Below, one piece after another: positions 1 through 10,386 of a DNA stretch of 28,237 bases (positions are counted from its first letter, which is position 1; each line of letters opens with the position of its first letter). The notes beneath the pieces are model-generated. The model did not search any database. It saw only the letters and a list, made by a program, of their open reading frames with translations, and had not been told where the DNA came from. A program made the position numbers and the translations under genes. The DNA comes from Podila epigama (taxonomy: Eukaryota; Mortierellomycota; Mortierellomycetes; Mortierellales; Mortierellaceae): positions 9,424-37,660 of the forward strand of contig JAAAVE010000068.1 in the NCBI GenBank assembly GCA_015679605.1, in the 5' to 3' direction.

Positions 1-38
1 AAAAAAAAAAAAAAAAGGTAGCGAAAGAAACACTCGTG

Positions 39-2119
39 TTATGGTTGTTGTGGGACGGTAGATATAAACTGTTTAAACCCTTCCAATGCATCTGGGTGGT
101 TCCAAAAGATGAGAGACACCTCCGAATAAACCTGATCAATTGTCCATCCTGTGCGCTGATACTTTTCCAATGCTGAAATAAACCGGTCGTACATCGACAT
201 GTCCGTCTTGGCAACATACTGTCGTAATCAAGATAAATAATGTTCATCATCCATTATTAGCAACATAGAAAAAAGGAAAACAGAAGACATCTTTGTATAC
301 ATAATAATAGTAAAGGAACAAGGAAATGAAAAACATACCTTGACTGTCTGAATAAAATCCTTGGCTTCAATAAAGTCGGGCGACACAACAAGCTCTTCTG
401 GGGGCGCCTTGGAGATAATACGGGGCTCTGTCACTTCCGCACCCGATATGGCTTTGGGCAAAAAGTTGTGGAATCGCTGTAGCAGTTGTGGATGGTACCG
501 CAGGATGATCGAAACATAAAAGTAAAGCTACCACATGTAGAATGGAGAATAGAGTCGATGATAAGTATACATGTAGACTTTTCATCTACATGAAATGAGG
601 ACAAAAAGACAAAAAGAGTCGCGCCCTACCGTTGAATAAGAGTGGTCCTTTTGAAACTTTCTAAGAAAGGAGATCATGTGCTGGTACATATCCGGTTCCC
701 GTTGTGAACGTTCCTAATGGTGACGATAAAATAATATACATTGAAGAAGCCGTTGTGAGATAAACTTCCGAGCTAACGATGTGATTTTCTCCTTGTAGTC
801 ATGATGGTGCCAATAAATACCTTGATCAAGGTCAAAAAGTCTGCTGCTGCATGGTCGTTATTATTGAAGATTTCGTTGATATTGTTGGATCCGTCCGATG
901 GTTGTTCCTGACCAAGAGCTACGTGGCACAACAACGAAACAAAAAAGAAGCAAGCATCGTGATGGTGAGCAATTATATTCACTTAAAACGCTTAATCCGT
1001 TAAGCGTTGTAACCATAACAACATGGAAACATGGAAAAGAGTCTTACTTGGAACTGTTGACTGTACTGTGGGTATATTCGTTAATACGGTGGGCAATGAG
1101 ACTGGTGGTGCTACCTTTGCGTTCGCTTTCCTGTGATCCGAGTATGTCATAGGCTAACAACACACAGAAGCAACAAAAAAAAATAACAACAAAAGGTTAA
1201 AAGTCTGCCTTTTTTAAACATTGTAATACGTCACCCAAAAAAAAAAAAAGTGGCACATCCAAAATGCACAAAAAAAAACGTTACCGGAACGAGTCTGTTC
1301 AAAATGCCCTGAGCCTCAGGTAAAAACTCTTTGAATCCCATCAGTAGTTCTGGCTGATCCTGAAATAGCGCCATCACTGTGCGAACAAGTTCTTCTATTG
1401 TCAACCTACAATACACCAGAAAGTGTAACAAGAACAGAAAAAAAAAACATTAGTATCAGGTACAAAAGGAATTTAAAAAAATAATAATCAACGCTTGATC
1501 GGACATCAGGGTTCATAGAGTTACAATAAATAGAGGAAAACATACCTGGAGCCATGATACTGCTCCAATGCCTCCAAAAACTCGCTGTAGACGCGTGGAT
1601 TATTCTCATACGCCTTTTTTACAGATCCAACATAGTCCACGGCGTTCCTGTACATTGGCGACTTTGAGATGGATCCAGTTACTCCAGTTATGAGTGCTGC
1701 CGTGCTAACATCCTGCATAATAACGCTGCTAGAAGTGACATGCAAAGAAAACGTGGGCAGAGCGTATTAGAGCTTGATTCGTATATTACATCCCCAGATC
1801 GAGAATAGAATTCAAAAAGGTCCAAAAAAAGGAGAGAGACAATGAATCTCAACGCTTACTCGGTACTCTGCTGTGGACTCTGACCCAAGGAGACCAAAAG
1901 CTCTGCTACAGCCATGCGAGTCTCTGGCTGTTGCAGCTGCTGAGGGTCCGATAGGTCATGGAGGCCAGTATCCTGAACAGCGCCGCCTGCGCCATTAAAC
2001 GCCAAATGAATATTGTTGAGTGTGTCCGACGTGTTTTGAGGGGCGGCCGAGAGCGAATGAGCGAACGAAACTGAGGCGTTCGAGTCCTCGTGATCCATCG
2101 TTTCCCGAGGCGTCTGCAT
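39..2119 (-). CDS. Sin3-like protein with three PAH domains (406 aa, 8 exons)
   Basis: Exons on the minus strand are 2119-1860, 1728-1546, 1405-1285, 1153-1048, 918-821, 713-630, 527-339 and 218-39. All introns are GT-AG, 102-140 nt, and every phase fits, giving 406 residues. Three paired amphipathic helix domains are visible: PAH1 at about 113-181 (YRNAVDYV...VYSEFLEAL...LLMGFKEFLPEA), PAH2 at about 247-310 (FLTLIK...MYQHMISFLRKF...LLQRFHNFLPKA) and PAH3 at about 339-401 (FIQTVK...MYDRFISALEKY...ALEGFKQFI). Intron positions inside PAH2 and PAH3 restore the exact family spacing, which supports the model. Residues 1-110 are polar and Gln/Ser-rich. In Sin3, PAH domains bind transcription factors and scaffold a nuclear histone deacetylase complex. 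Here the stop comes five residues after PAH3, so the HDAC-interaction domain and the long C-terminal region of Sin3 are absent. It may be a shortened paralogue rather than Sin3 itself. An unseen further exon to the left of position 39 is possible but no donor was seen. Confidence 0.82.
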
Positions 2120-3114
2120 TGTTGTTGATTATTTTTTTTTGTTTTGGCTCCAAATAATGAAATGAATAAAAGATATTGGCGATAAGGCGTCTTGTGGGAC
2201 AATCGTAAAGTGTGAATGAAATGTTCCTTGAGTATCAGGAGAGAGAGAGCGGGGGAAATGAAAACGCTCGCCTTTCCAGCTTGTAGGATTTTTGTTGCCT
2301 TTGGCTGTTTTGAGTGCAAACTCGCTCCTTCCTGAAGGTTGGGTGCTGTCCTGGTGAGTGAGTGAGTGAGTTGGGCTTGCAGATCAGCTTGATACCACTC
2401 TATTATTTCAGGACAAGAAAAAAGCGACAAGAAAAGCTCAGTCTTCACGTAAAGCTAGTTTGGAAGACAGCAAATGTGAGCCAACCATTTGGTCTCCATT
2501 TGCTACGCGTCAACACAAAGTGCATCGATCCAAAGCTGTCCTATATGCCATGGGGGGCCAATGGTGGGAGTCTATATTTTTTTCATTCTTTGTCTCGTCC
2601 ATGCAACATGACATTCGCACTCAATGGATGCTTCTAGACAAGACTACCACACTTGTTTAGGGCTCATGAATATTCAAAGCTTACCTTCCACTTTAAATCT
2701 AGGACGGGGAGTAACTGCAGAGTTTGGTTTGGATCACAAGTTCGGGAGAGTGAGATTTCCGACAAAAAGAAATAACTGTTTTTTGGTTGTTGTTGGGTTG
2801 ATATTGTTTGCCCAATGTAAAAAAGTGTTATGTTGAGTTTGGTTGTTGAGGAATGAAATGGAAAGCGAGCCAAACGAGCCAATAAAATAAAAAAAACAAA
2901 AAAAAATTGTAACTTTTTTTTCTTGTTTGTTCTTTTCTTTTGGCATACACCCTATTTGATCCCCTTAAGCCATAATCAATCACCTTTTCTCTTCCAAATT
3001 TGGAAGGCGCATCAAACACATTGACACAGTTATTTTGACAAACTTACTTGCAGAAAAAAAAGGCTGATGGAATTGAAAAAATAAAAAAGAAAACAAACAC
3101 TTTTCCTACGCGAG
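2120..3114. promoter_or_regulatory. Divergent intergenic region between the PAH gene and the transposase gene
   Basis: These 995 bases separate two genes that point away from each other, so both promoters probably lie here. No coding region was recognised. There is a short GTGA tetranucleotide run near 2354-2371 and several A- and T-runs (for example 2889-2925). Open frames between 2362 and 3019 are short, lack splice-consistent extension and show no family resemblance. No TATA box position can be assigned with confidence, and no terminal inverted repeat of the neighbouring transposase gene could be picked out by eye. Confidence 0.5.
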
Positions 3115-6100
3115 ATGAATTCCTCAGGTGTCTATGCAAATCCACCACATGCAGAAGTAACAATGTTAAAGACAAAATTACCTCACCCACCAGTAACCAC
3201 TTTGACAAAGGTAACTGAATTGCTAGCTAAATCGGCTTTTGGTTCAAAAAATGACTTTCATGGAGAAAAACAAGAAGGTGAACGAATTTTTTTTTTTGAC
3301 ACACATTGCTCATACAGGTCTCCAAGGACCCTCAGAGTGGAGCAGACGCTGAAACGGACGCCGAGACGGAAACAGACGTCGAGACGGAAACAGATGTTGA
3401 GACGGAAACGGACGTAGAGACGGAAACCGATAGTGATGGTACCGATACTGATGATGGGACCTTGGTAAGAAAAATTTTGTATTTCTCGAAGGAGAATCGC
3501 TATTCACTTTTTGAAAAACAAGATAGTTATATTCAAAACGTTGACCAGTTTTCTAACTTTTCTTCACACTCAAATGTAGACCAAAAAACGGTACGCTCGT
3601 CAAAATATAGCCAACATGAAACGACAGCCAGTATACAAGTCAGTATGTTACATACATGGCAAGATTTCATTAGCTCTCCTAGTTCTTTTTTGGCCTACAT
3701 GGTAGGTAGTCTATTGGAAGGGGGAAAATGGGCTAACTTTTGTTGTATCATGACTTGTAGCTACCACACAAACGTCCCGCCTACCTACCGGATGGACCAA
3801 GGCCCTCAAAAAGGAAAACAGATTATCCTACACAGTCTGATGGCGAAATATCCTTCCGAAGTGGCCTGCTCGCCTCTTTTCGAGAGACTATAGAGGAATA
3901 TTCAGGAACTCCTGACAAACCTGAACATGATCCTGACAATCTCGGCGTACGTGTGGCTTTTTTTTTTTTTCTGAAGACGGTTATTCGAAAAGGAAAGACA
4001 AAAAGACTTGCAAACAATCGACTGATTTTTTTTTTCTTCGTACCGATGTTTTGACTTTTTTTTCTTTTCTAGACAACTGAACAAGATACCCTAAAAGAAG
4101 AAGATGGCAAGAACATGCAGAATCTTGTCAAGAACCTAGTTGCACGGCTTGAAGAGATTGACAAAACCGCCTCAGAAGATGTCGATCAACTAAAGAAGCG
4201 AGTAAGTAGTATAGTGTGTGTGTGTGTGTGTTTTTTTTAAGAAAGTCATTTCCTTGCATAGGTGCCTTGTGGTGTTTTACTAACAGACCTACCCTTCATA
4301 TGTTAGCCACGAGAGATTGGACTGGATAGTGATAAGGAGCAACGTGACATCCTCAGGAAATCAGCCGAGATTACAGGAACCTATATTTGCCGTGATGAGT
4401 TTGTCAAAAAAGCCGCTCGTGAGATGGGTTTACCTCTCGATAAGCGCGTGGTTGTAGGGGACGGATGGATCAATTCCATTGGAAAAATTCGCGTCCTCAA
4501 GTTTCGACTGTTCAAGTCTCAACTTGCAGAATGGAGAGAGGCACATCAGAAACTCATTGGATGCTCGTTTGTGCGAGCAGGCTGTAAAGTCACAAACAAG
4601 GAGGGCTCGACCGCATACGCAAGAGGGAACAGATGCCTCTATTACATGCATTGCCGCCACGATGCACCACGAAAATACAGACAGGATGCTTCTGCTCCTA
4701 TCCAGGGGGGCGATGGTCCTAATGAGGTCTCGAGTAACAGCAACCTTGTCAATCCTCCAAAACACAAAACGCGAAAGGTCTTGAAACCTAGTATCAAGAT
4801 TGGATGCAAAGCACGGTTTACTATTCAGGAGATGATACGCCCATTGAAACCAGGTGGAAGTCCTGTAGACATTGTAGAGGTGACATATTTTTGCAACCAC
4901 AACCATATGCTCACTAGCGACGAGGATCATTCTCACTTTGGTCCGCAATACCTATCCAACACAGCAAAAGCAAGAATTCGTGGATTGCTCGAGAGTGGCA
5001 TGTCTGTGCTGGATGTATTTCATAGTCTTCGACCGAGATACGATAGCCAAGCCCAAGAGGATCAAGGTCGTACATTCCGCGACGATAACATCACATATGA
5101 GGACGTGTACAATGTCTATTACACGACAGTGGGGAAGGAAATTCGAAAGGATGTTGACGCAGACAAATCATCTGAGCTCTGGCTTGAACATCTGAGGGAG
5201 AAGGAAGGTTACTTTACCTGTTACGAGTCTGGCAAGTATTATGCGTTCTCGTCACCATTCCAGTTGGAGCAATTGAAGAACTATGGAGGTACCATTTGCT
5301 TTGATGGTATGCACAAGGCCTTCCTGTATGTATCATCTCTCTTTTACCGAGGTTATTATTGTGCTGATGCATACAACACTGAGCGGGCACATCATTAACA
5401 TCTTCAACACCTCCATTCCTGAACATGTAAATATGTGTAGTGAAACGGGTCAATTGTTCACTCTACTTGTCAAGCATGGTATAACAGGACACGGTATCCC
5501 CGTCGCATTCTTGATGACTACCACGACAGAGCAACATATCTTCAAGGCATGGCTAGATGGACTTGTCAAGCACCTCAAGAAGACATATTCGATTGACTAT
5601 ACACCAGAGACAATTGTGACAGACCAAGGCAATCTTGAGATTGTTGCTCTCCAACAGACATTTCCCGCGGCCAAAATTTATTTTTGTCCATGGCAAGTGC
5701 TACATGCTTGGGACAAGAATCTTACTGCTAGTCGTCTAGACTCTTCTACTTACTTGTCTGAAGAGGAACGCCAACTTAGAATTGGACAGGTAGGTGATGT
5801 GAGAGATGACTGTTCAGGACACCATTTACAGGCGGGGACAGAGTCAAAGTGTTGTTGTATGCAATACTTATCATATATATTTACTTTTTCGCTATTACTC
5901 TAATATCCTTCATGTTTCTTAGATCAGACAAAAACTCGTTGACATCATGTACCAACGGGACCTGGCCACAGCATTTGACATGCTGTATAAACTGAACCCC
6001 AGTAATTTTGGTGGTAGCAAATTCTTGGAATATTTTAACAAGAATTATAGAGATGATCAACCAGAGCGCTGGATGGTCTGCTACCGTGAAAACATGGAGA

Positions 6101-6294
6101 TACAAGCACCTCCGGTGGATACAAGTCAATTTGTGGAACGTTGGCATGACAGTTTGAAGAACCATTTCTTCAAGGGTCTACGGAAACGTCGTCCAGACAC
6201 GGTCATCTACATGTTGTACAAGACTGTGATGCCACCGTTTGAGAGTGAAGTCAAGAAGGCAGAGTACGAAATTGGAATTATCGCCTGTCAGTAG
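3115..6294 (+). CDS. Mutator-like (MULE/FAR1-type) DDE transposase or domesticated derivative (782 aa, 8 exons)
   Basis: Exons are 3115-3210, 3318-3464, 3580-3630, 3761-3946, 4073-4201, 4307-5325, 5441-5789 and 5923-6294. Introns are GT-AG, 105-133 nt, and all phases fit. The N terminus carries an acidic ET-D repeat (residues about 47-70) and basic stretches (KKRYARQ, KRPAYLP). Residues about 270-430 have a FAR1/WRKY-GCM1-like zinc finger pattern, with Cys in IGCSF, MHCRH and IGCKARF and the pair CNHNH. The MULE catalytic core has Asp536 (FDGMHKAF), Asp604 (IVTDQGN), a CPWQVLHAW segment and Glu731 (FVERWHDSLK), the expected DDE triad. MULE transposases cut and join DNA at terminal inverted repeats, and FAR1-type derivatives act as transcription factors. 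The protein ends at EIGIIACQ, before the SWIM zinc finger usually found at the C terminus. The 51-nt third exon is the least certain part. It replaces a roughly 300-nt open stretch that would otherwise be one unusually long intron. Confidence 0.8.
3360..3431 (+). repeat. Coding minisatellite, four 18-bp units
   Basis: Four consecutive 18-nt units each encode V/A-E-T-E-T-D, giving an acidic Glu/Thr/Asp stretch in the N-terminal part of the transposase-like protein. The units differ mainly at third codon positions (GAC/GAT, ACA/ACG/ACC, GCC/GTC/GTT/GTA). This suggests the repeat has been kept in frame while synonymous changes accumulated. Confidence 0.85.
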
Positions 6295-6914
6295 TCAGTG
6301 CTGTTCAGAAAAAAAAAGAGAGTGGCATAGAGGTTCAGGAGAAAATGAAATGTCGTGACCCATGAATCAGGAGTCTGTGTCTCACTGCATCGTCACCAAG
6401 AATTCTCAAAGAAACCTAGTTCCTTCAGAGGGACAATGTTATGAAGCAAGTTGCTTAAGGGCGCGATAGCCAGCTCACTGAGCAAAGACAAAGAGAGTAT
6501 ACCCACGATTGGACAGGCTGCAGCTCGCGCAAGTCTTTCAGGACAAATCCTTCTTGAAGCATGCAAAACACATACACGCACGCATTCAGGTCAAAAAAAT
6601 ATATAAAATATAAACATTTACAGTTGGACCTCATCAGCCCGTGAAGAAAAAAAAAAAGTCGCATCTTCTTGGTACCATCCAGCATTAAACAAGAATGTTT
6701 TCACCTGTGGAACTTTGGCAAGTTCTTGAGGATCCAAGTTGCCTATGAACCGATGTCCTGTCTCTTGCCCATATGTGGAAGCTGTTACTTATGGCCATTT
6801 TGTCCTCTAGAGTCAGTCCTTCCTTGGCCTCTTTCGAGTATAGGCTCCTCTTGTTTCAGCACATGTGCCTCGTCTTCTTCGTCTTCTTCTTCTTCCTCTT
6901 CTTCTCCCACTTGA
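6295..6914 (+). pseudogene. Possible decayed 3' end (SWIM/C-terminal part) of the transposase gene
   Basis: Immediately after the stop at 6292-6294 the plus strand keeps protein-like fragments in shifting frames. One lies at about 6444-6600 (KLLKGAIASSLSKDKESI..., alanine-rich and helix-like). Another lies at about 6670-6910 (QECFHLWNFGKF...VAYEPMSC...), with clustered Cys/His and a Ser-rich end. MULE transposases usually continue past the catalytic Glu for some 200 residues, including a CxCx(n)CxH SWIM finger, so these could be the remains of that part, broken by stops and frameshifts. The family resemblance is weak and no intact exon chain could be built. The region could simply be 3' UTR and intergenic DNA. 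Confidence 0.25.
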
Positions 6915-7419
6915 TTGCATTAAAAAAATAGTATATGTTTGTATTTACCAAGGTTTAACCTCAACTGTCAAATAATTTAATGTTGGAATTAAAAGGGTAT
7001 TTCTTGCCGAAATGCATCAGAAGAGGCGAATTGGTTATTGCATTTACAAAGGGTCGGCCTGATAGCGCGCCGTTTTCACACAATGTTCTCAACTGCTCTA
7101 TTCATTTTTTTTTTTTTACATGGCCAGTCTTCAATCTGACTCATAACTGAGGTTCTGTAGGATATATGAATTCTACAAGAGCCAAAAAGGTCAAGCTTTC
7201 AACGAAAAGAGCGGGAGAAATTTTTTGCTCGGGAAACAAAACGACGAATACCAATCATGGAAGAAAAAAACAGAGAAGGGTGTTACAAAGAACAAACAAA
7301 AGACACAACAATTCAGCGCTAGTGTGTTTTTTTATATTTTGTCTCTTTCTCTCTCTCATACACTCTCTCACTCCTCCATCATCTTGTTCAAACTCCACAC
7401 ACACACACACACACAGGCC
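6915..7419 (+). promoter_or_regulatory. Upstream region of the acetyltransferase gene
   Basis: These 505 bases precede the GNAT start and should hold its promoter. They include a T-run at about 7104-7118, a CT/CA-rich leader from about 7339 and a (CA)n run at 7396-7415 that ends only a few bases before the ATG. The (CA)n-CAG just before the start looks like a splice acceptor, so an intron in the 5' UTR is possible. No coding sequence is recognised. Confidence 0.45.
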
Positions 7420-8094
7420 ATGTCAAACACCTCTTCCACGTTGCAATTTCGCGTGGTGCCCGAGCAGGACATCCCGCAGGCTTACGCTATCGAGATTGCT
7501 GGTAAGGAAAATTAGAGACAATAGCGTCATTATTATCAACAACAATAACACTAATAACATGGAATAGATCCCCTAAAAAAAAAAAAAATGTAATATACTC
7601 AGACACAAAGCATGTTGCTTACTCCATATATGTTTTTTTGGTTCTTTATCCACATAGTATTCTCTGAAGACGAAAGTGCTACCTTGGAAACAATCCAGAT
7701 GCGCCAAAAGGCGGCACCAGAACTCATGTTTGGATGTTATGATGGCGCGACTATGATCGGATATATCATCTCGACAATGGCAAAAGGTGAACACCTTTCC
7801 CACAGTTCCATGTACAGACACGATCCTGAGGGCAATGCGGTCTGCATCCATTCAGTCTGTGTTGTCAAGGATCGCCAGCGTCAGGGCATTGCTACCAAGG
7901 CCTTGCGAGCATACCTGACACATCTTGAGCATATGCGTGATCAGGGAAGATTGGCTGTCGATCGTGTCTTGCTCATTGCGCATAAGGAACTTTTGGGTCT
8001 GTATGCTGGTGTTGGTTTTGTGGAGGTCGGTCTTAGTCCAGTGGTCCACGGTCCAGATCCATGGTATGAAATGATTTATAAAATGGACGACTAG
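7420..8094 (+). CDS. GNAT N-acetyltransferase, arylalkylamine/polyamine type (AANAT/Paa1-like, 172 aa)
   Basis: Two exons, 7420-7501 and 7658-8094, are joined across a 156-nt GT-AG intron in matching phase. The product is 172 residues, a normal length for a single-domain GNAT enzyme. It reads like the serotonin N-acetyltransferase/yeast Paa1 group: FRVVPEQD at the N terminus, then SEDESATLETIQMRQKAAPE, the substrate-side block HDPEGNAVCIHSVCV with His92, the acetyl-CoA motif Q101-R-Q-G104-I-A106, and LYAGVGF with Tyr143 at the place of the catalytic tyrosine. Such enzymes move an acetyl group from acetyl-CoA to arylalkylamines or polyamines, probably in the cytosol. The substrate cannot be told from the sequence. 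The start was chosen because it gives the conserved N-terminal strand and a phase-correct junction. It stands alone, convergent with the next gene. Confidence 0.88.
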
Positions 8095-9296
8095 GGGCGA
8101 CTATTACAAACGCGTTATTACATGATAGTGGTTAGTTGTCAGTTGTTTCTTTCCCACCCATAGAAGACTAAACACACTATGTTGTTGTTTTTTGCGCCGA
8201 GTTTGAGCTTTTGTGTTTTTTTTGGATCCCTTTACCGAATGGTTTGCATTGACCACAAAGGCGCAATAAAAAGGGAATGTTGTAGGATGCGAGGGATAGA
8301 ACATATATTTGCTTTGGCTATCAACGTGTATATGTTTACCATCGATGCTGTGTGATGATGCTTTTATGTTTTTTTTTGTCTTGTCCTGTCTTGTCTTTGT
8401 CATTGAATGAGGCGTAAGTTTTGTTCAAAAGACTAACTATCCTGCCAGTCAGTCTGTCTTTGTGTCTGTCATTGGGACAAGTCAAAACCATGACAACCTT
8501 TTTCCTCTTTTTTTTTTTCTTCATTTCAATGGTGATGCATGTTATGCGTGTGCGTGCGTGTGTGCGGTCATCACCCCCATCCATCCATCCATCCTCCTTT
8601 TTGTTTTATTTTACGCGGCAAAAACAAAAAAAAAAAGGTGTACGACCAACAATGGGCGCCACTTACTGTTTGGAAAAGCAAGTTTCGTCCATTAGTCTTT
8701 ATTTTCTTTTCCTTGCTTCCACAGCACAAAGACCCACTCGATACACAAAATAATGACACAGATCAAGGGGGGGTGGAAGGAAGGAAAGGGAAAAGGAGTG
8801 TGTGAACACACACACAAACACACCACACCTCCGAGGGCAAGAAACAAAAAAATCATCATTGTGGAAGAATAGGACCGAGCATTTCTACATTTCACATTTC
8901 ATGCTTAGACCCTCCACACACACACACACCCTCCACCATGTCCAAGGGTTGTGTTTTTTGTGATGGACATGCAGCATGTGTATGTGTGCCAATGGTCTCG
9001 TCTCAAGGACGGCGGGGAGAGAGGGAAAGCAGAAAGTTGAACCACTAGATCGTCTTACAAAAGACAAACAAGGCAGACGAACAGACGAGCATGCAGATGG
9101 ATGGACACTCTGCCCTGTCTGTCCATGTCAGCCAGAATGAACAGGGGTAGTTTGTTGATGTTGTTGTTTGTTTGAGTGTCTTTTTTTTGTTTTTGGTGCT
9201 GGATGTCGTGCATGCTTAATGCATGTTTTTCTTGTTGCTTCCTTGCTAGTTTGGCTTGCTTTTCTGTCAACCTGTCCGTGTGTTTGTCTGTTTGTT

Positions 9297-9328
<32 letters not shown>

Positions 9329-10386
9329 AGAGCACCATGCATCGTACAGTTGTTCTGTCCTGTCTCTGTTTTTTCTCTGCATCCTTTGTCCAGTCTATTT
9401 GCATCTCACAAAAAAAAAAAGGACATGCATGCCCCAATTGAACTTTACAGTCATACACATGGTCAAGTCGTACGATGCACCATGGGACAATGACATGCCT
9501 TGTCGGTTGGACACGAGTGAGCAACTATAACGGTGAGAGATAGGGAATGGAAGGGGGGGGGGATAAGAGACGGGCGACTCTCACGACTCTACATGTACAT
9601 GTCCATGTACAATGCAATGCATGGATGCAAGCATCAGCGGATCCAACGCCCAAAAAAAAAAAAAAAAGAGCCGCGAACGCTCTACAATCTGCATTCTGCA
9701 TTACACCCTTTGTCCATTCCACTTGATGCGACGTTCAAATTCAAAGTACATGTACACTATGCTGCAAAGAGATAAATATGTGGGTATGTTTATAGGTTTT
9801 ATTTCTTTTTTTCTTTTAAAGACGTGAACAATGGTATACAGAGAAAAGAAAAGGACATCAAGAAAAAGAACATTACTAGTACAAGACATGCTGGAATATA
9901 GCATTAGAAGAGATGGATGTACGAGAGGTAAGAAAAAGAGAAAAAAAAAAGGGTACAAAAGACAAGTAGGATAGGACAGAGAAAAGAGGTATACTTTGGC
10001 CCAGCCAAAAGTGTTGCCGACCGATGATATATACAAGAAAAGAGAATAAAATAAAGATGGATCGGCCCAATTTCTCTGTCCTTCAACTACAGGTTTGCGC
10101 GCCTTTTTTTTCCCTCTCGAGTAGGAGAGATAAAAAGAAAATAATACATGAAGTGACGTGATGAGGAGGAGGAAGAAGAGGAGAAAGAAAAGAAAAGGAA
10201 TGGAGGAATAGAGATAAAATAGCTAAAGTACAAGCAGCAAAATAAGAGTGTATGAGAAAAGAAAGAAAAAAAAAGGGCAACAAAGAAAAGAAAAGAAGAA
10301 AAAAGAAAAAAAGTGATCAGATCCATAGTCAAAAAGGGAACTTGACTTGTGTAGTGGGACCAAGAAGGAAAGACTTTTTGTTTTGT
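8095..10386. other. Convergent intergenic region, low-complexity, no gene recognised
   Basis: About 2.3 kb lie between the 3' ends of the acetyltransferase (+) and the PP1-docking-like gene (-). The stretch is built of homopolymer runs, CCAT repeats (about 8576-8593), short CA runs (about 8804-8823 and 8916-8930), a GTCT/GTTT tetranucleotide array (9280-9329), palindrome-like CATG/GTAC clusters at 9590-9625 and a purine-rich strand from about 9840 to 10370. Open frames here are rich in Ser, Phe, Cys or Lys because of the repeats and show no domain. Part of it must be 3' UTR of both neighbours. Confidence 0.6.
9280..9329 (+). repeat. (GTCT)n/(GTTT)n microsatellite
   Basis: A tetranucleotide array of about 50 bases, alternating GTTT and GTCT units and ending in a pure GTCT run. 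It produces the artificial VCLFVCLSVCL-type open frames on the plus strand and TDRQTDRQ-type frames on the minus strand. Confidence 0.9.

Noticed and set aside
1-16. A-run at the window start as a retroposon tail
   Set aside because: A-runs of this length are common throughout the window, and no retroposon sequence or target duplication adjoins it.
3306-3893. Continuous 195-codon plus-strand frame
   Set aside because: It runs through two introns. The splice-consistent model leaves this frame at 3464 and the later part encodes no sensible continuation.
9128-9382. TDRQTDRQ-type minus-strand frame
   Set aside because: Translation of the GTCT tetranucleotide array.
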